NCBI GenBank assembly: GCA_938016235.1
Contig: CALLPU010000456.1
Coordinates: 1 to 15,638, forward strand
Length of the DNA: 15,638 nucleotides
Source: an uncultured Granulosicoccus sp.
GTDB lineage: Bacteria; Pseudomonadota; Gammaproteobacteria; Granulosicoccales; Granulosicoccaceae
Reading direction: 5' to 3'
Of the stretch, positions 1 to 7,398 are shown one piece after another. Made by a program: the position numbers and the translations under genes. Position 1 is the first letter of the stretch; each line of letters opens with the position of its first letter. The notes below the pieces were generated by a model. It did no database searches. It was not told the DNA's origin and saw only the letters and a list, made by a program, of their open reading frames with translations.

Positions 1-1
1 C

Positions 2-934
2 GACCGCTCCTCGGTCGGATTCGATGGAGATACTTGTGCGGTGCTGAACGGCATCGGCAAGCAGTCCCCGCATATCGCTCAGGGTGTTGATCGTGCCGCA
101 CCGGAAGAGCAGGGCGCCGGCGACCAGGGTTTGATGTTCGGCTATGCCAACAACGAAACCGACGTGCTCATGCCAGCGCCTATCACCTACTCTCACCGGC
201 TGGTAGAGCAGCAATCCAAAGTGCGCCGCGATGGCACGCTCAGCTGGTTGCGACCGGATGCCAAAAGCCAGGTTACGCTGCGCTACCGCGACGGCAAGCC
301 TGTGGGTATTGATGCGCTGGTGCTGTCCACGCAGCATGGTCCGGAAGTGTCTTTGTCCGATCTTCGTGAAGCGGTGATGGAGCACATCCTCAAGCCTGTG
401 CTGCCGGCGGACTGGTTGGCAGGCTGCCCGCAAGACAAGATACATATCAACCCGACCGGCAACTTTGAAATCGGCGGGCCCGTGGGTGACTGTGGTCTGA
501 CCGGTCGCAAGATTATCGTGGATACCTACGGCGGCATGGCCCGCCATGGCGGAGGCGCATTCTCCGGCAAGGATCCGTCAAAAGTGGATCGATCAGCGGC
601 CTATGCCGGTCGGTATGTGGCCAAGAATATCGTGGCGGCGGAGTTGGCAGACAAGTGCGAAATTCAGGTGTCATACGCCATTGGTGTTGCCGAGCCAACA
701 TCCATCAGCATTGATACGTTTGGCACTGGCAAGGTTGATGATCGGCGCATTGAAGAGCTGGTGCGTGACGTATTCGATTTACGGCCGTACGGCATTGTCA
801 CCATGCTTGATCTGATCCGACCCATCTATCAACAAACAGCCGCCTACGGCCACTTTGGCCGTGAAAACCCGGACTTTACGTGGGAAAAGACCGACCGCGC
901 TGACGCCTTGCGTCAAGCTGCCGGGCTCTCCTGA
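2..934 (+). CDS. metK: S-adenosylmethionine synthetase, 5'-truncated by the window edge
   Basis: Makes S-adenosylmethionine from methionine and ATP in the cytosol. The reading frame is open from base 2, before the first possible start (a GTG at 41), and encodes the family motif GFDGDTCAVLNGIGKQS at its left end, so the true start lies outside the window and the GTG is an internal valine. Further family signatures are visible: the GQGD-equivalent region around 'EEQGAGDQGLMFGYA', 'HINPTGNFEIGGPVGDCGLTGRKIIVDTYGG' in shortened form (HINPTG, GDCGLTGRKI), the loop 'GGGAFSGKDPSKVDRSAAYA' region and a C-terminus ending near 'FTWEKTD'. About 310 of the usual ~385 residues are present, so roughly the first 75 are missing. 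The stop is TGA at 932-934, 46 bases before ahcY on the same strand, so the two are very probably cotranscribed. Confidence 0.97.
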   Translation, partial: DRSSVGFDGDTCAVLNGIGKQSPHIAQGVDRAAPEEQGAGDQGLMFGYANNETDVLMPAPITYSHRLVEQQSKVRRDGTLSWLRPDAKSQVTLRYRDGKPVGIDALVLSTQHGPEVSLSDLREAVMEHILKPVLPADWLAGCPQDKIHINPTGNFEIGGPVGDCGLTGRKIIVDTYGGMARHGGGAFSGKDPSKVDRSAAYAGRYVAKNIVAAELADKCEIQVSYAIGVAEPTSISIDTFGTGKVDDRRIEELVRDVFDLRPYGIVTMLDLIRPIYQQTAAYGHFGRENPDFTWEKTDRADALRQAAGLS

Positions 935-980
935 TCCACGCATACCTTCACAGAATAAACGACTCGAGAAAACCTGATTT

Positions 981-2291
981 ATGAATGCTTCAGCAAAAGA
1001 CATGAGTGGCGACTACAAAGTCGCCGACATCAGCCTGGCCGATTTTGGACGCCGCGAAATTGCCATGGCCGAACACGAAATGCCAGGCTTGATGGCGTTG
1101 CGCGAAGAGTACGCCGGGCAACTGCCGCTCAAAGGCGCTCGCATTGCAGGCTGCCTGCACATGACTATCCAGACTGCCGTGCTGATCGAAACACTGAACG
1201 CCCTGGGCGCTGAAGTGCGTTGGTCCTCTTGCAACATTTTCTCCACACAGGATCATGCTGCTGCTGCCATTGCTGCTGGCGGCACACCGGTGTTTGCCTG
1301 GAAGGGAGAAACTGAAGAAGAGGCCGAGTGGTGCATACATCAAACGATCAAAGGCCCTGACGGCTGGGTACCCAACCTGATTCTGGACGATGGCGGCGAT
1401 CTGACCACCATGATGCACGACGACTATCCTGAACTGATGGAAGGCGTCAAGGGCTTATCTGAAGAGACTACCACCGGGGTTCATCGCCTGGTCGAGATGG
1501 CAAAGAAGGGCACCCTGAAAGTGCCGGCTATCAACGTCAATGATTCCGTCACAAAATCAAAGTTCGACAACCTGTATGGGTGTCGTGAGTCGCTTCTGGA
1601 TGGCATCAAGCGCGCCACTGATGTCATGGTGGCCGGCAAGGTCGCCGTAGTCCTGGGTTACGGCGACGTGGGTAAAGGCTGTGCACAGGCGTTTCGTGGC
1701 ATGGGTGCCACGGTATGGGTTACAGAAGTAGATCCTATCTGCGCTTTGCAGGCGGCAATGGAAGGTTATCGTGTCGTTGTTATGGACGATGTAGCCGATC
1801 AGGTTGATATCGTCGTCACTGCCAGCGGCAATGTGAATGTGGTAACCCACGATCACATGAAGAAAATGAAAAACGAAGCGATCGTCTGCAACATCGGACA
1901 TTTTGATAACGAGATTGATGTTGCTGGTCTTCGACAATACACGTGGGAGAACATCAAGCCACAGGTGGATCAGGTTATCTTCCCTGACGGCAAGCGCATC
2001 ACCTTGCTGGCAGAAGGTCGACTGGTCAATCTGGGCTGTGGAACGGGTCACCCGAGTTTTGTCATGTCAGCTTCTTTTACCAATCAGGTACTGGCGCAGA
2101 TAGAACTGTGGGAGCGCAGTGACAACTACAGTGTCGACGTTCACGTACTGCCTAAAGAGCTTGACGAAAAAGTGGCTCGCCTGCACTTGCAGAAAATCGG
2201 CGCGAAGTTAACCACGCTGACCAACGAGCAAAGTGACTATCTGGGTATGGACACATCGGGACCTTACAAACCTGATCATTACCGCTACTAA
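981..2291 (+). CDS. ahcY: Adenosylhomocysteinase (S-adenosylhomocysteine hydrolase)
   Basis: Hydrolyses S-adenosylhomocysteine, the product of SAM-dependent methylation, to adenosine and homocysteine, using tightly bound NAD. The 436-residue protein starts with the family's N-terminal block (ADISLADFGRREIAMAEHEMPGL), has the substrate segment around 'CNIFSTQDHAAAAIA', the NAD-binding glycine motif GYGDVGKG near residue 226, 'NIGHFDNEID' and the conserved C-terminus ending in DHYRY. The length fits the bacterial forms without the large insertion. The ATG at 981 was chosen because the conserved block begins within 15 residues of it; the upstream Shine-Dalgarno match (GAGAAA) is weak. It follows metK by 46 bases and is followed by a strong terminator, so metK-ahcY looks like a complete SAM-cycle unit. 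Use of AhcY implies the one-step hydrolase route rather than the Pfs/LuxS route. Confidence 0.98.
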   Translation: MNASAKDMSGDYKVADISLADFGRREIAMAEHEMPGLMALREEYAGQLPLKGARIAGCLHMTIQTAVLIETLNALGAEVRWSSCNIFSTQDHAAAAIAAGGTPVFAWKGETEEEAEWCIHQTIKGPDGWVPNLILDDGGDLTTMMHDDYPELMEGVKGLSEETTTGVHRLVEMAKKGTLKVPAINVNDSVTKSKFDNLYGCRESLLDGIKRATDVMVAGKVAVVLGYGDVGKGCAQAFRGMGATVWVTEVDPICALQAAMEGYRVVVMDDVADQVDIVVTASGNVNVVTHDHMKKMKNEAIVCNIGHFDNEIDVAGLRQYTWENIKPQVDQVIFPDGKRITLLAEGRLVNLGCGTGHPSFVMSASFTNQVLAQIELWERSDNYSVDVHVLPKELDEKVARLHLQKIGAKLTTLTNEQSDYLGMDTSGPYKPDHYRY

Positions 2292-2310
2292 TCGATAGTT
2301 TCTGTTAGAC

Positions 2311-2358
2311 AGCCGCTGTTCCAGCAGCCTTCGGGTGAGCGGGTTCAGCGGCTTTTTT
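2311..2358 (+). terminator. Intrinsic terminator after ahcY
   Basis: An 8-bp perfect stem AGCCGCTG (2311-2318) pairs with CAGCGGCT (2346-2353) and runs into six Ts (2353-2358). It lies 20 bases after the ahcY stop and would end the metK-ahcY transcript. The 27-base loop region can form a further small GC-rich pairing. Confidence 0.85.
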
Positions 2359-2386
2359 GTGCCTGAATTTGCGTGTTTGCGATTTT

Positions 2387-2402
2387 AACGTTTGTTAACG
2401 TT
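2387..2402. repeat. Paired AACGTT palindromes, possible operator
   Basis: Two copies of the self-complementary hexamer AACGTT (2387-2392 and 2397-2402) are separated by TGTT, putting their centres 10 bp apart, about one helical turn. They lie between the ahcY terminator and the candidate promoter of the amine transporter. A regulator-binding site is possible, but no specific regulator can be named. Confidence 0.3.
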
Positions 2403-2513
2403 GAGCGACTTGGTCGGCAGGTGGAGGGCGTTTTATCCCGCCAAGTGGGTGCTTCGTCACACTCGTGTTGTGCAGAAGCATTTGTAACTTATTGAAGCGT
2501 TTTCATCTCGGGG

Positions 2514-2541
2514 TGGACTGCATGGCGCAGTCTGGTATGGT
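2514..2541 (+). promoter_or_regulatory. Candidate sigma70 promoter with overlapping palindrome, upstream of the amine ABC transporter
   Basis: A -35-like TGGACT (2514-2519) and an extended -10-like TGG-TATGGT (2533-2541) are separated by 16 bp. A perfect 6-bp inverted repeat, GACTGC and GCAGTC with a 5-base spacer (2516-2532), covers the end of the -35 and nearly all of the spacer, where a repressor would block polymerase. Transcription would start near 2548. The match is moderate and the rest of the gap offers no better pair, so this is a model only. Confidence 0.35.
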
Positions 2542-2549
2542 TATGTTCT

Positions 2550-2611
2550 GGACACGACGCCTATACGTCGGATTTTGTCCCAGCACTCAATGCACTTGTT
2601 CCTATGCAAGT
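2550..2611 (+). other. Structured 5' leader of the amine transporter mRNA (two predicted hairpins)
   Basis: Immediately after the predicted transcription start, GGACA-CGACG (2550-2559) can pair with CGTCG (2566-2570) and TGTCC (2576-2580), giving 5+5 bp with a 5-base one-sided bulge. A second small hairpin, ACTTG (2594-2598) with CAAGT (2607-2611), follows before the ribosome-binding site. The stretch 2292-2654 (363 bases) otherwise contains the ahcY terminator, the AACGTT pair and the promoter candidate. No gene is convincing there. No known riboswitch class was recognised. Confidence 0.3.
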
Positions 2612-2654
2612 ACCATTAGCGAAGTGCGATTCAAAGTAACCCCCGAGGAATATT

Positions 2655-3656
2655 ATGTTTAAGAAAAGATACCTGGCTGGCGCTGTTGCAGTGGCCGGAC
2701 TCATGGCAGGCCAGAATGCAGTCGCCGCTGAGGAATGCGGAGACGTCACCATCGCCAGCATGACCTGGGCGTCTGCAGAACTCATTGCCGAGATCGACAA
2801 GATGATTCTCAGTGAAGGCTATGGCTGCAACGCCGAGCTGATTGCCGGCGATACCATGCCTACATTCACATCCATGAATGAAAAGGGCGAGCCAGACCTG
2901 GCGCCTGAGTTATGGGTCAATGCTGTTCGTGAGCCGCTGGATGCTGCGGTCGCCGAAGGCGAAATGATCATTGCTGCCGAAATTCTCTCTGATGGTGGCG
3001 AAGAAGGTTGGTGGATTCCCAAGTACATCGCCGATGCCAATCCGGATATCAAGACGCCCGCCGATGCGCTGGCACGACCCGACCTTTTCCCGGCTCCGGA
3101 AGATGACTCACTGGGTGCGGTTCACAACTGCCCTTCAGGCTGGAACTGCCAGATTTCCACAGGCAACCTGTTCAGAGCCTATGGTGGTGAAGACAAGGGT
3201 TTTGAACTGGTAGATACCGGATCTTCTGCTGGCCTTGATGGATCCATTGCAAAAGCCTACGAGCGTCAGGAAGGCTGGTTGGGCTACTACTGGTCACCCA
3301 CCGCTATTCTGGGTCGCTATGAAATGGTCAAGCTCGACATGGGTGAGCATGACAAGGAACATTGGGATTCCTGCACCGCTGTGCTTGATTGCGAAGAGCC
3401 GAAAGTCAACGGTTGGGCCAAGAGTGAAGTATTCAGTGTCGTGACGAACGAGTTTGCCGAGAAAGCCGGTGTTGCGATGGATTACATCTCGACACGCACC
3501 TGGGAAAACACAACGGTTAATACACTGCTGGCGTGGATGGCTGACAACCAGGCAACCGGTGAAGAAGCGGCTGCTCATTTTCTGGAAAACTACGAAGATG
3601 TCTGGGGTGCCTGGGTATCTGACGATGCAATGGCGAAAGTCAAAGCAGCACTGTAA
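2655..3656 (+). CDS. Periplasmic substrate-binding protein of a quaternary amine ABC transporter (OpuAC/ProX type; glycine betaine, choline or TMAO)
   Basis: Captures an osmolyte-like amine in the periplasm and delivers it to the permease and ATPase encoded next. The 333 residues begin with a signal peptide (KKR, a hydrophobic stretch, and cleavage probably after 'AVAA' near residue 25). Family features are W38 in 'MTWASA', W87 in 'ELW', the pair W119-W120 in 'EGWWIPKY', and 'GYYWSPTAILG' with W213. These tryptophans could form the cation-pi box typical of betaine, choline and TMAO binders. Six cysteines (about 28, 58, 159, 165, 240, 246) suggest disulfides. A good Shine-Dalgarno GAGGAA (2645-2650) precedes the ATG. 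The 'GWWIP' and 'HNCPxGWxC' pattern recalls TmoX-like TMAO-binding proteins from memory, but the ligand cannot be decided here. A terminator directly after this gene would raise its level over the permease. Confidence 0.9.
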   Translation: MFKKRYLAGAVAVAGLMAGQNAVAAEECGDVTIASMTWASAELIAEIDKMILSEGYGCNAELIAGDTMPTFTSMNEKGEPDLAPELWVNAVREPLDAAVAEGEMIIAAEILSDGGEEGWWIPKYIADANPDIKTPADALARPDLFPAPEDDSLGAVHNCPSGWNCQISTGNLFRAYGGEDKGFELVDTGSSAGLDGSIAKAYERQEGWLGYYWSPTAILGRYEMVKLDMGEHDKEHWDSCTAVLDCEEPKVNGWAKSEVFSVVTNEFAEKAGVAMDYISTRTWENTTVNTLLAWMADNQATGEEAAAHFLENYEDVWGAWVSDDAMAKVKAAL

Positions 3657-3681
3657 GCGTTGCGTTGTAACGTACTTTGAT

Positions 3682-3712
3682 GAAAGGCGGCCTCGGCCGC
3701 CTTTCTCTTTTT
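3682..3712 (+). terminator. Intrinsic terminator/attenuator between binding protein and permease genes
   Basis: A 10-bp perfect stem GAAAGGCGGC (3682-3691) and GCCGCCTTTC (3696-3705), closed by a CTCG loop, is followed by TCTTTTT (3706-3712). It lies in the 75-base gap after the binding protein gene, 20 bases before the permease start. Partial read-through would give the usual excess of binding protein over membrane components. Confidence 0.8.
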
Positions 3713-3731
3713 CAAATCGGAGAAATGATCT

Positions 3732-4622
3732 GTGGAGTGGTTGACTGAATTTCCTGCAATGGACAAAACGGCATTGCGTGCGCTGAAAAAAGGTATCGAC
3801 GGAGGCTTTCGCGCCTGGACGCGAGAGCACGGTGACACGGTAGAGGCCTTTTTTGAGCCCATCAAGCAAATGCTGATCTGGTCTGAAAAATTCTTGCTCA
3901 ACACCCCGTGGCCAATCATCCTGGGCGGAATTGTGCTCATCGCCTGGTTAGCCAGTCGAAGCTGGAAAATCACCTTGATGACCCTGATCACCATGGTGCT
4001 GATCGGTTACTTCGACATGTGGGACAACACCATGCGCACGATTTCCATCATGGTGGTGTCGACCTTCGTGTCAATCATACTGGGCATACCCATCGGTATT
4101 GCCATGTCCAAATCTGACAAGCTTCAATCATTGATTACGCCGGTACTGGATGTCATGCAGACCATGCCCGGGTTTGTTTATCTGATTCCTGTGGTCATGT
4201 TGCTTGGCATCGGTAAGGTTCCCGGTCTGCTGGCGGTTGTGATATACGCGATACCGCCGATTATCCGGCTTACCAATCTGGGCATTCGCATGGTAGACAA
4301 AGAGGTGCTGGAAGCGGCTGATGCATTCGGATCTTCACCGTGGCAACGGCTCAAGAACGTGCAGATACCGTTGGCCATGCCGACTATCATGGCCGGTATC
4401 AATCAAACCATCATGATGGCACTGGCGCTGGTTGTTATCGCTTCCATGATCGGTGTGAAAGGATTAGGGCAACCGGTGCTGCAGGCCATTGCCAACCAGT
4501 ACTTTACGCTGGGCATGTTCAACGGGCTGGCTATTGTGGGTGTAGCCATCATTTTTGACAGAGTCAGCCAGGCCTACGGTAAACGCTTGCAATCACACTC
4601 GGAGGTGGTCCATGGCAAGTGA
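3732..4622 (+). CDS. ABC transporter permease for quaternary amines (ProW/ChoW type)
   Basis: Inner-membrane channel subunit of the betaine/choline/TMAO-type importer. The 296-residue protein has a long polar N-terminus, a first membrane segment around residues 58-74 (INTPWPIIL-like opening 'LNTPWPIILGG'), and further segments near 80-95, 103-123, 148-175, 225-245 and 258-276. The BPD_transp_1 cytoplasmic EAA loop is clear (EVLEAADAFGSSPWQR, residues 191-206, then 'IPLAMPTIMAG'), which is the site that docks the ATPase. Start is GTG at 3732, chosen because GGAGA (3719-3723) sits 8 bases upstream and the 'WLTEFPAM' N-terminus resembles this family. Its 3' end overlaps the ATPase start by 11 bases, so translation is coupled. 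Confidence 0.93.
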   Translation: MEWLTEFPAMDKTALRALKKGIDGGFRAWTREHGDTVEAFFEPIKQMLIWSEKFLLNTPWPIILGGIVLIAWLASRSWKITLMTLITMVLIGYFDMWDNTMRTISIMVVSTFVSIILGIPIGIAMSKSDKLQSLITPVLDVMQTMPGFVYLIPVVMLLGIGKVPGLLAVVIYAIPPIIRLTNLGIRMVDKEVLEAADAFGSSPWQRLKNVQIPLAMPTIMAGINQTIMMALALVVIASMIGVKGLGQPVLQAIANQYFTLGMFNGLAIVGVAIIFDRVSQAYGKRLQSHSEVVHGK

Positions 4623-5697
4623 TACCACGAACGGCGTGAAGCAGAATTCCACGGTAGAGATCAAGGGTCTGTACAAGATCTTTGGCCGGCGGCCAAAACA
4701 CTTCATGGACGCAGTCAAGGAGGGCATGTCAAAACAGGAGTTGCAGGAGAAACACGGACATGTCCTGGGTCTGAAAGACATCAACCTGTCCATGCCGGCA
4801 GGCTCCATACAGGTTGTCATGGGGTTGTCCGGTTCGGGAAAGTCAACGCTGATACGGCACATCAATCGGCTGATCGACCCGACTGTGGGTGAAGTGCTCG
4901 TCGGCGGTCAGGACGTGTGCAAGATGGGGCAGGGAGCGCTGCGAAACTTCCGTCGGCATGAAACGGCCATGGTGTTTCAAAAGTTTGCGCTGTTGCCACA
5001 TCGCACCGTTATCAACAACGTTGTCTACGGTCTTGAGGTGCAAGGTGTGCCCAGAGACAAACAGGAAACAGAAGCTCGTCGCTGGATTGATCGCGTGGGC
5101 TTGTCGGGTTTTGAAGACAACTATCCCAATCAGTTATCCGGCGGCATGCAACAGCGAGTGGGTCTGGCCAGAGCGCTGGCCAACGATGCGCCGCTATTGT
5201 TAATGGACGAGGCGTTCTCGGCGCTGGATCCGCTGATCAGGATGGACATGCAATCGGTGCTGCTCGATCTGCAAACCGAACTGCACAAGACCATCGTATT
5301 CATCACACACGATGTTGATGAAGCCCTGCGGCTGGGTGACCGCATCGCTATCCTGCGTGACGGGGAAGTGATTCAGGAAGGCACCGGTCAGGACATCGTC
5401 ATGGAACCTGCGGATGAATACATCCAGAACTTCGTCAAGGATGTTAATCGCGCCCGCGTCATTCAAACCGAAAGCGTGATGAAGGCCGGTGTGCATTCGG
5501 GAGCTACGGTTGAGGTGAGCGACTCTGCCAACTTGCAGGATGCGGCTCGCATCATGTCGGATGCACAGCAGCAGGTTGTCAATGTCACGAATGGTGACGG
5601 TCAAGTGGTAGGGCACCTCGACCTGGAAACCACCGTCGCTGCCATCGTGAAACAGGAGCGGCGCCACACTACACCCGGGAGTGAGTTTTCCGCGTAG
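4612..5697 (+). CDS. ABC transporter ATP-binding protein for quaternary amines (ProV/ChoV type)
   Basis: Cytoplasmic ATPase that powers the importer. The 361-residue protein shows Walker A GLSGSGKS (71-78), ABC signature LSGGMQQR (175-182), Walker B LLLMDE with catalytic E200, D-loop SALD, and the H-loop ITHD with H233. The N-terminal 'KIFGRRPKHFMDAVKEG' insertion and the C-terminal tail after about residue 275, with a degenerate CBS-like region ending in 'LDLETTVAAIV', are typical of the glycine betaine/choline branch. Start is the ATG at 4612, because GGAGG (4601-4605) lies 6 bases upstream; an in-frame TTG at 4555 would add 19 residues of no family similarity. It overlaps the permease gene by 11 bases. 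The gene ends 30 bases before the glycosyltransferase. Confidence 0.95.
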   Translation: MASDTTNGVKQNSTVEIKGLYKIFGRRPKHFMDAVKEGMSKQELQEKHGHVLGLKDINLSMPAGSIQVVMGLSGSGKSTLIRHINRLIDPTVGEVLVGGQDVCKMGQGALRNFRRHETAMVFQKFALLPHRTVINNVVYGLEVQGVPRDKQETEARRWIDRVGLSGFEDNYPNQLSGGMQQRVGLARALANDAPLLLMDEAFSALDPLIRMDMQSVLLDLQTELHKTIVFITHDVDEALRLGDRIAILRDGEVIQEGTGQDIVMEPADEYIQNFVKDVNRARVIQTESVMKAGVHSGATVEVSDSANLQDAARIMSDAQQQVVNVTNGDGQVVGHLDLETTVAAIVKQERRHTTPGSEFSA

Positions 5698-5699
5698 AA

Positions 5700-5727
5700 G
5701 ACAGCAGGTTTCAAACTACCCGCTGTC
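5700..5727 (+). other. Hairpin abutting the glycosyltransferase start codon
   Basis: GACAGC (5700-5705) pairs with GCTGTC (5722-5727), extended by GGT with ACC across one mismatch. The stem ends exactly one base before the ATG at 5728. There is no T run, so it is unlikely to be a terminator. It occupies the place of the ribosome-binding site and may restrict translation or force re-initiation by ribosomes from the ATPase gene. Confidence 0.4.
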
Positions 5728-6462
5728 ATGCATTACTCTCTGATAATACCTGCCTGGAACGAAGCCTCCTATCTGGAGCACACTCTGATCTCTGTGGTCG
5801 CTGCCATGCAGCAGATCAAGGATCAGGGTGTGCATTCGGGTGAGCTGATTGTCGTTGATAACAACTCCACCGATGCAACGGCAGCCATTGCCAGCGATTG
5901 TGGGGCCAAGGTTGTATTTGAGCCTGTTAACCAGATCGCACGTGCCAGAAACCGTGGGGCCGAAGCCGCTGAAGGTAACGCGTTGATCTTTCTGGATGCC
6001 GACACAACCTGCAGTGAGCGATTGTTATCGCACGTGTTGGCCGCCCTCGAGTCTGGCCAGGTGGTGGGTGGAGGGTCTGTCATTGCACCGGATAAACCCG
6101 TCGCGGCGGCGGCAATGCGCGGTATTCGCCTATGGAACTGGATTGCTCGCACGGGCCGACTGGCTGCAGGGTGTTTCGTCTATTGCCGACGAGATGCGTT
6201 TGATGCGGTGGGTGGTTTCAGTGATCGGGTGTACGCCGGTGAGGAGATATTTCTGTCACGCCAACTGAAAAAGTGGGGTCGAGAGCATCGGATGAGGTTC
6301 GAGATCGTGGACGTTGCACCGGTGGTCACGTCGGTGAGAAAGCTCGATTGGTACAGCCCGATGCAATTGGCCCGACAGGCTGTTCTCATTCTGATACCTG
6401 GCGCTGTTTTTTCGAAACGCCTGTGCAAGACCTGGTACGACACAGACGCACGGCGCAAATAA
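5728..6462 (+). CDS. Family 2 glycosyltransferase (GT-A fold)
   Basis: Transfers a sugar from an activated donor; acceptor and product are unknown. The 244-residue protein begins immediately with the GT2 opening strand 'SLIIPAWNEASYL', followed by 'IVVDNNSTDAT' (41-51), the metal-binding DxD motif within 'FLDADTT' (D90, D92), and an acceptor-side 'GGFSDRVYAGEEIFLSRQL' (162-180) with the GEE acidic pair. One hydrophobic stretch near the C-terminus (218-228) may associate with the membrane. ATG 5728 is the only plausible start because the stop of the ATPase gene lies in the same frame 30 bases upstream with no other start codon between. No Shine-Dalgarno is visible and a hairpin abuts the start. 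Spacing (30 bases before, 16 after) suggests it is cotranscribed with its neighbours, although a link with amine transport is not evident. Confidence 0.88.
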   Translation: MHYSLIIPAWNEASYLEHTLISVVAAMQQIKDQGVHSGELIVVDNNSTDATAAIASDCGAKVVFEPVNQIARARNRGAEAAEGNALIFLDADTTCSERLLSHVLAALESGQVVGGGSVIAPDKPVAAAAMRGIRLWNWIARTGRLAAGCFVYCRRDAFDAVGGFSDRVYAGEEIFLSRQLKKWGREHRMRFEIVDVAPVVTSVRKLDWYSPMQLARQAVLILIPGAVFSKRLCKTWYDTDARRK

Positions 6463-6478
6463 CACGGGTGATAGCCGT

Positions 6479-7252
6479 ATGCCTACGATAGAGACGTTCC
6501 TGGCGGGCGGTCCCTTGTTCTGGCTGCTATGTGCTGCGTCACTGTTTGTTGGCATGTCCAAGGGCGGGTTGCCGGGAATCGGCATGATCAGCGTTCCCTT
6601 GCTGGCACTGGTCATGTCTCCCGTGGCGGCCGCTGTGTTGTTGTTACCGATCTACATACTGTCTGATCTGGTGGGCATCTGGCTCTATCGCCGCGATTTC
6701 AGCACTGAGAATCTGAAAGTGCTGATTCCCGCCGGTGTGGCAGGCGTCATGATTGGCTGGAGTACCGCAAGTGTCGTGTCTGACGCGATGGTGTCCTTGC
6801 TTATTGGGCTTCTGGGGGTGGGTTTTTGTCTGTACCGCTGGTTTAGTGGTTCGGCTGGTACGCAGGCCACTCAGCCATCACTGCTGAAGGGGCTGGGGTG
6901 GGGGACGTTGTCCGGTTTTACCAGCTTTGTGTCGCATGCCGGTTCACCGCCATACCAGATTTACGTCTTGCCGCAAAAACTGCCCAAACTGGTGTTCGCT
7001 GGAACCACCACGATCGTGTTTGCAGTGGTGAACCTGGCCAAGGTCATTCCCTATGCCTCTCTGCACCCCTATTCGGCGGCTACCGTGAAGCTTTCTCTGG
7101 TGCTCGTGCCGCTGGCAGCTATCGGTACCTATGCAGGCCGATACCTCGTTCAGCATCTGTCCGAAAAATGGTTTTTTGCTGGTGTTCAGGTGGCTCTGTT
7201 CGTTATTTGCAGCCAATTGGTGTTCGATTTTCTATGGTCCCTTACTCGTTGA
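6479..7252 (+). CDS. TauE/SafE family membrane permease
   Basis: Inner-membrane protein of the TauE/SafE (formerly DUF81) family, whose characterised members export sulfite, sulfoacetate or related organic anions. The 257 residues form about eight hydrophobic segments (around 11-28, 36-52, 53-68, 80-98, 103-119, 140-155, 170-190, 203-250). The N-terminal 'FVGMSKGGLPGIGMISVPLL' and the central 'SHAGSPPYQIYVLPQKL' (family pattern SHxGxPP) are characteristic. ATG 6479 is preceded by GGTGA (6467-6471) at suitable spacing. It lies 16 bases after the glycosyltransferase gene and is probably translated from the same mRNA. The substrate cannot be told from sequence. Sulfite is suggested only by the family name and by the sulfur genes elsewhere in the window. 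Confidence 0.9.
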   Translation: MPTIETFLAGGPLFWLLCAASLFVGMSKGGLPGIGMISVPLLALVMSPVAAAVLLLPIYILSDLVGIWLYRRDFSTENLKVLIPAGVAGVMIGWSTASVVSDAMVSLLIGLLGVGFCLYRWFSGSAGTQATQPSLLKGLGWGTLSGFTSFVSHAGSPPYQIYVLPQKLPKLVFAGTTTIVFAVVNLAKVIPYASLHPYSAATVKLSLVLVPLAAIGTYAGRYLVQHLSEKWFFAGVQVALFVICSQLVFDFLWSLTR

Positions 7253-7294
7253 TTGTTGCCGGTTCAGATTAGATGAAATGCCGTTCGTGTGTGA

Positions 7295-7322
7295 TTGTAT
7301 TTGTTCCTGAAGGCAGCATAAT
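7295..7322 (+). promoter_or_regulatory. Candidate sigma70 promoter for the DUF1127-like gene
   Basis: TTGTAT (7295-7300) and CATAAT (7317-7322) are separated by 16 bp, about 77 bases before the gene. The 146-base gap after the TauE-type gene otherwise holds no clear terminator or gene. The -10 is good and the -35 fair. Confidence 0.4.
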
Positions 7323-7398
7323 GGGCGATATGAAGAACTATTGGTGTGTTTGATAGCTCTTAACCATTTACCCTGTGTTGTCGGTCAGAATCCAAGCC

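Noticed and set aside
41..43. GTG as start of metK
   Set aside because: The frame is open further upstream and codes for conserved MetK residues; the gene is cut by the window edge.
935..980. SAH or SAM riboswitch between metK and ahcY
   Set aside because: Only 46 bases are available and no conserved hairpins are visible; control of this unit probably lies upstream of the window.
1557..2051. 164-residue minus-strand open frame opposite ahcY
   Set aside because: Shadow of ahcY; no domain or start signal.
2465..2662. 65-residue open frame in the gap before the transporter
   Set aside because: No similarity recognised, it overlaps the transporter start and its ribosome-binding site, and it covers the promoter candidate.
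3294..3869. 191-residue minus-strand open frame across the binding protein and permease genes
   Set aside because: It runs antisense through two clear genes and the terminator between them, with no recognisable motifs.
4555..4611. Extended N-terminus of the transporter ATPase from a TTG
   Set aside because: It adds 19 residues without family similarity inside the permease gene, while the ATG at 4612 has a strong Shine-Dalgarno.
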